From contig JAISNW010000052.1 of the NCBI GenBank assembly GCA_031276055.1, positions 1 through 15,694 on the forward strand: DNA of 15,694 nucleotides, read 5' to 3'. Made by a program: the position numbers and the translations under genes. Source of the stretch: Deferribacteraceae bacterium (GTDB lineage Bacteria > Chrysiogenota > Deferribacteres > Deferribacterales > JAISNW01). The notes under the pieces were generated by a model. The model was not told the origin of the DNA. It saw only the letters and a list, made by a program, of their open reading frames with translations, and searched no databases. Positions within the stretch are counted from its first letter, which is position 1. Each line of letters starts with the position of its first letter. Positions 6,171 to 11,897 of this stretch are shown here, one piece after another.

Positions 6171-7121
6171 GTGCAACGTGCTCATAGGAATAGAACTATT
6201 ACCCTTTCAGAGCAGGAGAGGAAAAATCTTAGAGAGAGGCTTTTGTTTCCTAGAGACCCTCTCGCCCTTGCTGATATCCTCAATAAAACGGTCTGCGCTG
6301 ATCTCTTTGATATTTTAGATAAACTTCCTGCAAACTTTGTTGATCTATTAATAATTGACCCTCCATATAATCTGAATAAAAATTTTAATGGGTTTAACTT
6401 TTCAAAAAAGGGTGATGAAGAGTATTTAGAGTATCTGCACGGATGGTTTCCTAAAATCCTTAAAACATTAAAACCGGATGGATCTCTATATATCTGCGGG
6501 GATTGGAAGAGCACATTTTGCTTATATTGCATTATGAGAGAGCGCCTAATAATACGAAATAGGATAATATGGCAGCGCGAGAAAGGAAGGGGCGCAAAGA
6601 GCAATTGGAAAAATACATCAGAAGATATCTGGTTTGCAACCTCAGGTGAAGAGTATTATTTCGATGTGCAAGCGGTAAAGCAGAAGCGGCGGGTAATAGC
6701 GCCTTATAAGCAGGATGGTAAGCCTAAGGATTGGCAAGAGACCGAAGAGGGAAATTTCAGATTGACGCATCCCAGCAATTTTTGGGATGATATCTCTGTT
6801 CCGTATTGGTCCATGCCTGAAAATACAGACCACCCCGCGCAGAAACCTGAAAAACTTATAGCAAAACTCATTTTAGCAAGCTGCCCTGAAGGCGGGATCG
6901 TTTTAGACCCTTTTCTAGGTTCAGGAACAACTTCAGCAACGGCAAAAAAATTAGGACGTAATTATGTGGGGATAGAGATAAATGAAGAATACTGCTGTTT
7001 GGCGGAGAAACGCATCTTAGCGGCGGATATGGATAAGAGTATACAAGGGTATGCAGGAGGAGTCTTTTGGGAGAGAAATACACTGAATTCACAGAAAAAG
7101 AGGGAGGTTTGCCGCCATTAA
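6171..7121 (+). CDS. Beta-class DNA methyltransferase (probably N6-adenine)
   Basis: The 316-residue protein has the circularly permuted order of beta-class amino-methyltransferases. Catalytic motif IV DPPYNL (63-68) comes first, then a variable target-recognition stretch (about 75-220), then HPAQKP (221-226) and the SAM-binding motif I DPFLGSGTT (246-254) with GIEINEEYC after it. DPPY rather than SPPY favours N6-adenine over N4-cytosine. The target sequence cannot be read from the protein. The start is a GTG four bases after the preceding TAA with no evident Shine-Dalgarno, so translation is probably coupled to the upstream small gene. No restriction endonuclease or specificity subunit is adjacent, so it looks like a solitary methylase. 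The gene appears more A/T-rich than its neighbours, which may indicate transfer. The end overlaps the thioesterase gene by 55 bp. Confidence 0.9.
   Translation: MQRAHRNRTITLSEQERKNLRERLLFPRDPLALADILNKTVCADLFDILDKLPANFVDLLIIDPPYNLNKNFNGFNFSKKGDEEYLEYLHGWFPKILKTLKPDGSLYICGDWKSTFCLYCIMRERLIIRNRIIWQREKGRGAKSNWKNTSEDIWFATSGEEYYFDVQAVKQKRRVIAPYKQDGKPKDWQETEEGNFRLTHPSNFWDDISVPYWSMPENTDHPAQKPEKLIAKLILASCPEGGIVLDPFLGSGTTSATAKKLGRNYVGIEINEEYCCLAEKRILAADMDKSIQGYAGGVFWERNTLNSQKKREVCRH
7055..7062 (+). promoter_or_regulatory. Strong Shine-Dalgarno inside the methyltransferase gene, deciding the thioesterase start
   Basis: AGGAGGAG lies within the methyltransferase coding sequence, with AGGAGG ending six bases before a TTG at 7067 that opens the next frame. 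It is the best ribosome-binding site in the window and supports a TTG start with a 55-bp gene overlap. Confidence 0.7.
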
Positions 7122-7651
7122 CCTTAGATAAGCAGAGCAGGTATTATCTTCCGCACTCCACCACCTGTTTTATCTGCGGAGCTAAGAACGAGGTAGGCTT
7201 AAAGTGCAGATTTTATGCGGATGATAGAGGGGCAGTTCATTTAGAGCCTATAATAAGCCGAAAATATGCAGGCTTCGCCGATGTTATTCACGGCGGGATA
7301 CAGACCGCTATATTAGACGAAGCTATGGGGTGGTGCGGTTTTACCCAGACTGAAACAAGAGAGCTCTTTTTTACAAGAGAGCTGAATGTTAAATTTAAGA
7401 GAAACGCTCCCCCTCTAACCCCACTCTTCCTTGAGGCTTCTCTAACAGATGTTCGACGGGGGTTTTACCACAGCCAAGCAAAGATATTAGATGAGAGCGG
7501 CGCTCTTTTAACCCTTGCAAGCGGAATATTTGTTCCTATCCCTAAGGCTATGATGGCGCAAGTGAATAACCAACTTCTCTTCATAGATGACGGGCGGCGG
7601 TACCTCCCAAAGGCGATGCAAGTCTGCAAACCTAGAGGGAGCGTTGATTGA
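7067..7651 (+). CDS. PaaI/YbgC-type hotdog thioesterase
   Basis: The 194-residue protein carries a single hotdog fold (about 45-160). HGGIQTAILDEAMGW (75-89) forms the central helix; His75-Gly76-Gly77 and Asp84 are the positions used by PaaI-like acyl-CoA thioesterases. An N-terminal CFICG (34-38), with GLKCRFY just after it, is common in this subgroup. By family it hydrolyses an acyl-CoA or acyl-ACP in the cytoplasm; the substrate is unknown. The TTG start at 7067 is chosen for its AGGAGG. The ATG codons that follow are inside the fold, too late to use. It is the last gene of the rod-like/methyltransferase transcript, and nothing in that context suggests a shared pathway. Confidence 0.85.
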   Translation: MGEKYTEFTEKEGGLPPLTLDKQSRYYLPHSTTCFICGAKNEVGLKCRFYADDRGAVHLEPIISRKYAGFADVIHGGIQTAILDEAMGWCGFTQTETRELFFTRELNVKFKRNAPPLTPLFLEASLTDVRRGFYHSQAKILDESGALLTLASGIFVPIPKAMMAQVNNQLLFIDDGRRYLPKAMQVCKPRGSVD

Positions 7652-7683
7652 GGAGATTTAGCCGTTTTTCGCCCGTTTAACCA

Positions 7684-7929
7684 TTAACCGTTCAGCAAGG
7701 CGATTTCAGCTGTGAGCAGTTCGTAAAGCTTGCGCAGCTCTTGTTCGGTAAGTGTTATCCCTTTGCCCATATCCGAGTGTTCAGCATCCCAATCTCGAAT
7801 ATCATACTTTGGTTCTCTGCCGTTCCAACTGACGCGGTTAAACTCCTTGCACCACCCTTTGCTGCCTTCAGAGATAACCCCCAGTTGGTTGATTATTTCA
7901 AACTTAAAATCATCTTTTCTTGCCGCCAT
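7684..7929 (-). CDS. PC4/YdbC-family single-stranded nucleic-acid-binding protein
   Basis: The 81-residue protein matches the bacterial YdbC branch of the PC4 (p15 coactivator) fold. FEIINQLGVISEGSKGWCKE gives the first strands, VSWNGREPKYDIRDW (33-47) is the family signature, and MGKGITLTEQEL leads into the C-terminal helix. Bacterial members bind single-stranded DNA or RNA as dimers with little sequence preference; the cellular role is not well established. The ATG at 7929 has AGGAGAAAGG just upstream. The gene is monocistronic, convergent with the thioesterase and divergent from hisI. Confidence 0.88.
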   Translation of the reverse strand: MAARKDDFKFEIINQLGVISEGSKGWCKEFNRVSWNGREPKYDIRDWDAEHSDMGKGITLTEQELRKLYELLTAEIALLNG

Positions 7930-7957
7930 AAACCTTTCTCCTATTTTTTACAGCTAT

Positions 7958-7985
7958 TTTATACCATAAATTAGAATGATGCAAA
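7958..7985 (-). promoter_or_regulatory. Candidate promoter for the PC4/YdbC-like gene
   Basis: On the minus strand TTTGCA (7985-7980), a 16-bp spacer and TATAAA (7963-7958) stand 28 bp before the ATG. Its -35 falls where the -35 of the divergent hisI promoter would be, so the two could compete for RNA polymerase. Confidence 0.4.
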
Positions 7986-7998
7986 CCGACTTAAAATA

Positions 7999-8007
7999 TG
8001 TTATGAT
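7999..8007 (+). promoter_or_regulatory. Extended -10 promoter for hisI-pilM
   Basis: TGTTATGAT gives a TGn extension plus TATGAT (8002-8007), a five-of-six -10. No good -35 lies at 16-18 bp, as expected for an extended -10 promoter. The start would be near 8014, 22 bases before the hisI ATG. Confidence 0.5.
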
Positions 8008-8035
8008 CTCGCTAGTTTGTTTATTTGGGGAGTGT

Positions 8036-8398
8036 ATGAGCTTAGAAGAGCCGAAATTTAACCCTGTAAGAACGGAGGATGCGCGCTGTATTGACTGGTC
8101 TAAAACTCCGCTCGTGCCCGCTGTAGTGCAAGAGCAGAGCGGGGCGGTTCTCATGCTCGCCTATGTAAGTGAGGAGGCGTTTAATCTCACCATCTCTAAA
8201 GGGTATGCCCACTATTTCTCCCGCTCGCGGAATAAACTCTGGCTAAAGGGCGAAACTAGCGGCAATCTTCAAAGAGTAATTGAGGTTAGGGTGGATTGCG
8301 ACAATGATGCTCTTTTATATATAGTCTCTCAAGAAGGCAGCGGCGCCTGCCACACAGGCGAATACACCTGTTTTTATAGAAAAGTTTGGGAAGCCTAG
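8036..8398 (+). CDS. hisI: Phosphoribosyl-AMP cyclohydrolase
   Basis: HisI opens the adenine ring of phosphoribosyl-AMP in the third step of histidine synthesis. The 120-residue protein is the single-domain form, with no fused HisE pyrophosphohydrolase. [10 protein letters not shown] (68-77) is the substrate loop. VDCDND (86-91) supplies the metal-binding aspartates and Cys88. [12 protein letters not shown] (104-115) supplies Cys105 and Cys112 of the zinc site. The ATG at 8036 has GGGGAG just upstream; an in-frame extension to 7976 would cross the promoter and has no support. No other his gene is adjacent. The stop TAG directly abuts the pilM ATG. Confidence 0.95.
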   Translation: MSLEEPKFNPVRTEDARCIDWSKTPLVPAVVQEQSGAVLMLAYVSEEAFNLTISKGYAHYFSRSRNKLWLKGETSGNLQRVIEVRVDCDNDALLYIVSQEGSGACHTGEYTCFYRKVWEA

Positions 8399-9427
8399 AT
8401 GCCTGGTAGATACTTAGGGCTTGATTTAGGCGCTTTCACAATAAAAGGCGTCGAGGTTGCAGAAAAGAAGAAAGAGATAACTTTATCCAATGCGTATATC
8501 TTGCCTAGCGTGCCTGAACTCTTTATGGAAGGGCTTATCGGGGATTTTGCCGAAGCAAGCGAGCAGGTGTTGTCGCTAATTGAGTCGGGAGGCTTTGTAA
8601 AAAAGAAGGTCGCCCTCTCCATTAAAGGCGAATCTACGCGAACAAGGATGGCGCGAGTGCCTTTCACAGATAAGAACCGTCTGCAACGTGATCTGATGTT
8701 CATAGCAGAGCAGTATATGCAGGTTGATCTAGAAAGCTACTCTGTGGATTATGATATAATCCAGACAGACGCCGCTATAGCGCAAGCGCGGATAGCCTTT
8801 GCAGCCGCCCCTAAAGATGCGCTTTCGGATTACGACTCTATAATAAAATCCTCAAATTTAGAGGTGGGGATTATCGACATGGAGAGCTACGCCCTTTGCA
8901 ACCTCTATGAGGCTTTGCAATACCCTGCAAGCGATACTTCGCTAATACTGCATACAGGGCACACCTCAAACCTTATCATCTTTATCGATTATGGGAAGTT
9001 CTCTTATCAAGAGGCGAGCATCTTCGGGGGAAAACATGCCAACTCCCTCCTTGCAAATATGGCTAATCTACCCGATGATGACACTATTAACACCCTCAAG
9101 GCGGACCCGAACCGCTCTTCAGAGGCGGCTAATATCACAAATATCCTAACCACCCACTATATGAACGATCTTTACGGCGATATTGAAAAGATCGTCAGCA
9201 AATACACCCTGCTCGGCGGGAAGATGCCTGTTAGAGGCTATCTGTCGGGTGGGGCAGTCTCCCTTGTGGGCTTAAAAGAGAGGTTGGAGGCGGAGATGAA
9301 GATAAAATTTTCCATAATGAACCCTGCAGACAAGCTAAAGATTGAATCAAGCGTAGCTTTGCAGCTGCTTGAAACTAGACCCGCCGTATTAAATGTGGCA
9401 ATAGGATTGGCATTAAGAGATGAATAA
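8399..9427 (+). CDS. pilM: PilM-like type IV pilus assembly ATPase
   Basis: PilM is an actin-like (FtsA/MreB fold) cytoplasmic protein that binds the PilN tail and links the inner-membrane pilus platform to nucleotide state. The 342-residue length fits. LGLDLGAFTIKGVEV (6-20) is the phosphate-1 motif, VGIIDMESYAL (156-166) matches the connecting segment, and YLSGGAVSLVGL (281-292) is the adenosine motif. The phosphate-2 motif, normally DIGA-like, reads HTGHTS (185-190), so the acidic residue is replaced by His185. The gene begins immediately after the hisI TAG and overlaps the next gene by 8 bp. The usual pilNOPQ genes do not follow. It may be a divergent PilM for a pilus or secretion system encoded elsewhere. 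Confidence 0.85.
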   Translation: MPGRYLGLDLGAFTIKGVEVAEKKKEITLSNAYILPSVPELFMEGLIGDFAEASEQVLSLIESGGFVKKKVALSIKGESTRTRMARVPFTDKNRLQRDLMFIAEQYMQVDLESYSVDYDIIQTDAAIAQARIAFAAAPKDALSDYDSIIKSSNLEVGIIDMESYALCNLYEALQYPASDTSLILHTGHTSNLIIFIDYGKFSYQEASIFGGKHANSLLANMANLPDDDTINTLKADPNRSSEAANITNILTTHYMNDLYGDIEKIVSKYTLLGGKMPVRGYLSGGAVSLVGLKERLEAEMKIKFSIMNPADKLKIESSVALQLLETRPAVLNVAIGLALRDE

Positions 9428-9827
9428 ACTTTTACTAACCTCTATACTAATACTCTTCCTCTATTCATGTTATGCGCCGCCTCCAGGAGTTTTCCCGATA
9501 ATTGAAGAGGATACCGCCGTAAAAAAAGTCAAGATTCTTGCGGTCGGTTCAGAGAGCCATAAGAAGAACCACCGCCTAAATATATCTTTTACGCAAACGA
9601 TGCCGCCCGCAATATCGGCAGATGGAGACTACCTTCTGATAACCTTCAGAGAACAACTCGTTATCCCCCAGCAGATAGGCAGAACGCTCGCTGCCTCGCC
9701 ATTTCCGTGCAGCTACCAAGCAAGCGGTGAAAAAAGCACCCTCCGTTTTCGATGCTCAAAAGATGTTGTTGCAGTATATCCAGAGAGCACAGAAGTTATG
9801 GTGGATATAATCGCCCGCAAACAATAG
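9420..9827 (+). CDS. Small hypothetical lipoprotein paired with pilM
   Basis: The 135-residue protein has a lipoprotein signal peptide (residues 1-16) ending in YSC, so Cys17 is the likely anchor, followed by a Pro-rich linker (YAPPPGVFP). The remainder is about 100 residues of predicted beta-strands. RLNISFTQTMPPAI followed by YLLITFREQL recalls the alternation of AMIN-type periplasmic domains of pilus secretins, but I cannot confirm that. Cys97 and Cys112 may form a disulfide. The ATG overlaps pilM by 8 bp, so the products are probably co-translated. Pilus operons often contain the lipoprotein PilP, but length and sequence do not identify this as PilP. It could be an accessory envelope protein for the same machinery. 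Confidence 0.8.
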   Translation: MNKLLLTSILILFLYSCYAPPPGVFPIIEEDTAVKKVKILAVGSESHKKNHRLNISFTQTMPPAISADGDYLLITFREQLVIPQQIGRTLAASPFPCSYQASGEKSTLRFRCSKDVVAVYPESTEVMVDIIARKQ

Positions 9828-9841
9828 ATATTCTCTATAAA

Positions 9842-10198
9842 TCAGGCGGTAAAAGCGTTCTCAATATGCGTAATGGCGCCGTCATCAATGGAGATTACAT
9901 CAAAGCGGCACGGCGGGGTTGAGGAAAGGGTGTTGAGATACACCTGTGCAGTTCGGATTATCCGCCTCTTCTTTAATCCGCGGACAGCTTCATACCCCTT
10001 CCCAAAAAGTTCTCCAACACGTCTTTTAACCTCTATAAACACCAATATATTGTCAATCTCCGCTATTATATCCACCTCTCCCGCAAAAGAACGGTAGTTG
10101 CAGCAGATGATCTTATACCCTTTCTTCTTCAGGTAATCAGCTGCAAGTTTTTCACCCGCCTTGCCGAAGAAGAGCCTAAACACCCTTTTCCGCCTCAA
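9842..10198 (-). CDS. yraN: YraN/UPF0102 family nuclease-fold protein
   Basis: The 118-residue protein has the UPF0102 pattern: GKAGEKLAADYLKKKGY (12-28), NYRSFAGEVDIIA (34-46) and VFIEVKRR (53-60). Glu41, Asp43, Glu56 and Lys58 match the PD-(D/E)XK-like core of this family, related to Holliday-junction resolvase folds. The cellular function is not established. The first start is a TTG at 10198 inside the rnhB end, with AAGGA just upstream (23-bp overlap). A GTG at 10183, giving five fewer residues, is also possible. rnhB-yraN adjacency is common in bacteria and suggests a nucleic-acid maintenance role. It converges on the pilM-linked lipoprotein gene with a 14-bp gap and no clear terminator. 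Confidence 0.92.
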   Translation of the reverse strand: MRRKRVFRLFFGKAGEKLAADYLKKKGYKIICCNYRSFAGEVDIIAEIDNILVFIEVKRRVGELFGKGYEAVRGLKKRRIIRTAQVYLNTLSSTPPCRFDVISIDDGAITHIENAFTA

Positions 10199-10763
10199 AA
10201 TTCCTTAAAAATGAGAGGCGGTGGAACGGAGTAACCCCATTTTCTTTTAGAGCTTCATAATGGGCTTTAGTTGCATACCCTTTATGACGGGCAAAACCGT
10301 AATTAGGAAAGAGCCCATCAAGGTTTTCCAAAAGGGAGTCTCTATAAACCTTCGCCACTATAGAGGCGCACGCCACTTCAAAATATTCGTCATCCGCTTT
10401 GAAAGGGTGAATATAAGCAACGGGAAGGTTATTGAGTTTGACGGCGTCTATTATGATGAAGTTGTAAAAGGCGGTAATCTGCGCTATGCTAATGTGCATT
10501 GCCTGTTTTGTAGAGGCGGCGATCCCTATCTTATCTATAATCTTGCTGCATACAAGACCGATCCCTATGCTTAGAGCGTTTTTGCGGATGTCTGCTGCAA
10601 GAAGAGCGCGCTTTTTAGGGGAGAGCTTTTTTGAATCTCTAACATCTCTATTGAAGTAATCTTTTGGGAGAACCACCGCAGCAGCAGCTACAGGACCTGC
10701 GAGAGAACCTCTGCCCACCTCGTCTACACCGCAAATCCTCATACCGTTATAGGCGGCTGTCAT
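10176..10763 (-). CDS. rnhB: Ribonuclease HII
   Basis: RNase HII cuts RNA in RNA-DNA hybrids and starts removal of single ribonucleotides from DNA. The 195 residues include GVDEVGRGSLAGPV (12-25) with Asp14 and Glu15, DSKKLSP (43-49), a third acid at Asp106 in IIIDAVKL, and the fourth at Asp142 in SIVAKVYRD. The usual Gly after Asp106 (IDG) is Ala here. The C-terminal YGFARHKGYATKAHYEAL block is typical. The ATG at 10763 overlaps the hypB end by 17 bp. A second ATG at 10742 lacks a Shine-Dalgarno and would trim the N-terminal strand. Confidence 0.97.
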   Translation of the reverse strand: MTAAYNGMRICGVDEVGRGSLAGPVAAAAVVLPKDYFNRDVRDSKKLSPKKRALLAADIRKNALSIGIGLVCSKIIDKIGIAASTKQAMHISIAQITAFYNFIIIDAVKLNNLPVAYIHPFKADDEYFEVACASIVAKVYRDSLLENLDGLFPNYGFARHKGYATKAHYEALKENGVTPFHRLSFLRNFEAEKGV

Positions 10764-11418
10764 TACTCTTTTTCTCTGCTAGAAGGCGGGAAATAGTGTC
10801 AATAAAAGGCTCTAACCCCTCTCCTGTTTTGGCGGAGAGAGGAAGAATCTCTATCTTAGAGTTAATCTGTAAGAGGGCATCGCGGCATCTATCAGGGTTA
10901 AAGTCCAGATACGGCAGGAGGTCTATCTTACTCAAGATAAAAAAATCAGCATGTAAAAAGATAATAGGGTATTTGGCGGGTTTGTCATCGCCTTCTGCGG
11001 TTGAAAGCAGAACGAAGGTGTAATCTTCCCCTAAGTCATAGCTTGCAGTGCATACAAGGTTGCCTACATTTTCAATTATCAGAAGTTCAACATCATCCGC
11101 CAACTTTGGAATAATCCGCTCGATGTCAAGCGCTTCAAGGTGGCAGGCATCCCAAGTTTCTATCTGGAAGGCGTCTATCCCAAGCCGCCTAAGGCGGAGG
11201 GCGTCATTTTCAGTTCTCAAGTCCCCCTCAATTACAGCGAGCCTATGCCGTTTATTGAGGATAGGCAGCGCCTTCTCTAGCAGTGTGGTCTTGCCGCTAC
11301 CGGGAGAGGACACTAGATTAAGCGCTAAGATAGAGCGGAGCTTAAAATATTCCCGCAGCCTCTTTGCGATCTCATCATTTTTTGAGAGCACCTTCTGGTT
11401 TATTTCCAATCTTTGCAT
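10747..11418 (-). CDS. hypB: Hydrogenase/urease nickel-insertion GTPase
   Basis: HypB is a SIMIBI GTPase that, with HypA, delivers nickel to [NiFe]-hydrogenase and in some species to urease. The ATG at 11418 gives 223 residues; an upstream TTG at 11454 coincides with the predicted -35 box and is rejected. SSPGSGKTT (37-45) is the P-loop, VIEGDLRTEND (62-72) switch I, and ILSKIDLLPYL the guanine-specificity region. The G-domain metal site is retained as Cys92-His93 (DACHLEA) and Cys123 (NLVC). The N-terminal His-rich stretch or CxxCGC motif of some homologues is absent. No hypA, hypC-F or hydrogenase gene is nearby; hypB leads an overlapping operon with rnhB and yraN. Confidence 0.93.
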   Translation of the reverse strand: MQRLEINQKVLSKNDEIAKRLREYFKLRSILALNLVSSPGSGKTTLLEKALPILNKRHRLAVIEGDLRTENDALRLRRLGIDAFQIETWDACHLEALDIERIIPKLADDVELLIIENVGNLVCTASYDLGEDYTFVLLSTAEGDDKPAKYPIIFLHADFFILSKIDLLPYLDFNPDRCRDALLQINSKIEILPLSAKTGEGLEPFIDTISRLLAEKKSNDSRL

Positions 11419-11425
11419 AGAGTCA

Positions 11426-11454
11426 AAGATAGCAAAAAAGCAGCGGGTATGCAA
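11426..11454 (-). promoter_or_regulatory. Candidate promoter for hypB-rnhB-yraN, implying a leaderless or near-leaderless mRNA
   Basis: On the minus strand TTGCAT (11454-11449), a 17-bp spacer and TATCTT (11431-11426) are followed by only seven bases before the hypB ATG. Transcription would start at or next to the start codon. No Shine-Dalgarno is visible, which agrees with a leaderless message. The -10 matches only four of six. Confidence 0.4.
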
Positions 11455-11509
11455 CTAAGCTCTCAAGATACTTTAAAATAATAACGCCGCCGCCTCGTCA
11501 AAAGGGGTA

Positions 11510-11515
11510 TATAAT
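11510..11515 (+). promoter_or_regulatory. Candidate -10 element for the membrane-protein/sigma-factor operon
   Basis: A perfect TATAAT lies 22 bp before the ATG at 11538, but the upstream 16-18 bp positions are GC-rich with no -35 match and there is no TGn extension. An activator or an alternative sigma factor may be needed. I found no convincing ECF-type promoter in this gap. Confidence 0.35.
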
Positions 11516-11537
11516 ATTGTTCTTTGGATGGTGGAGT

Positions 11538-11894
11538 ATGAGGTGGTATCATAAAATATTAATAGCAATTGCTGTTATCGTTCTGCTCGGACTGGTTGTA
11601 ATGTTTCTTTGGAATGCTTTAGCGCCTGAACTGTTTGGTCTTGACAAGATCACTTACGGGCAGGCAGTAGGGCTCTTCTTGCTCTGCCGCCTCCTCTTCG
11701 GCGGACATAACCACGACCATAAACATAGCAGCGATTGGCATAAAAATGCTCGAAATTATAGACCGCGGCTGTGCAATTGGTTAGCTAAAGACCGCAATTG
11801 GCAGGAAGGCGGGCAAGTTGAAGAAGTTGAAAAAGTTGAAAAAGTTGAAGGAGTTGACAATCCAACAAGAGGGGCAAAAGGGGGCGTTGACTAA
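11538..11894 (+). CDS. Small membrane protein with His cluster and VE-repeat tail, upstream of an ECF sigma factor
   Basis: ATG 11538 gives 118 residues; a TTG at 11517 would lie at the transcription start region and is unlikely. Residues 5-28 are a clear transmembrane helix. Residues 29-56 (PELFGLDKITYGQAVGLFLL and CRLLFGG) contain a second hydrophobic segment. This WN-x-L-P-x-LFGL ... GQAxGL...RLLFGG pattern resembles, from memory, small membrane proteins encoded beside ECF sigma factors in Bacteroidota and other phyla. Next comes GGHNHDHKHSSDWHK with His57, 59, 61, 63 and 68, a plausible metal-binding patch, then a basic stretch and an acidic VEEVEKVEKVEGVD repeat. The sigma gene starts three bases after the stop. 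A role as sensor or modulator of that sigma factor is inference. Confidence 0.75.
   Translation: MRWYHKILIAIAVIVLLGLVVMFLWNALAPELFGLDKITYGQAVGLFLLCRLLFGGHNHDHKHSSDWHKNARNYRPRLCNWLAKDRNWQEGGQVEEVEKVEKVEGVDNPTRGAKGGVD
11817..11861 (+). repeat. Five 9-bp in-frame tandem repeats encoding VEx units
   Basis: Units gttgaagaa (11817-11825), gttgaaaaa (11826-11834 and 11835-11843), gttgaagga (11844-11852) and gttgacaat (11853-11861) give VEE-VEK-VEK-VEG-VDN. Changes in copy number would lengthen or shorten the tail without a frameshift. Confidence 0.85.
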
Positions 11895-11897
11895 TAT

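Noticed and set aside
6182..6604. 140-residue minus-strand frame
   Set aside because: It is antisense to the methyltransferase, with no recognisable domain.
7652..7683. Gap between convergent thioesterase and PC4-like genes checked for a terminator
   Set aside because: Only a short direct repeat (ttaacc twice) is present and no stem could be drawn.
7976..8035. Upstream ATG extending HisI by 20 residues
   Set aside because: It would cross the extended -10 promoter, and the extra residues match nothing in HisI.
10260..10574. 104-residue plus-strand frame
   Set aside because: It is antisense to rnhB, which has all catalytic motifs. No ribosome-binding site or family match was seen.
11419..11454. 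TTG start extending HypB by 12 residues
   Set aside because: The codon coincides with the predicted -35 box, and HypB homology begins at the ATG at 11418.
11048..11458. 136-residue plus-strand frame
   Set aside because: It is antisense to hypB and Ser-rich in the way expected of a shadow frame.
11517..11537. TTG start extending the small membrane protein by seven residues
   Set aside because: It is only two bases past a consensus TATAAT, so it would sit at or before the transcription start.
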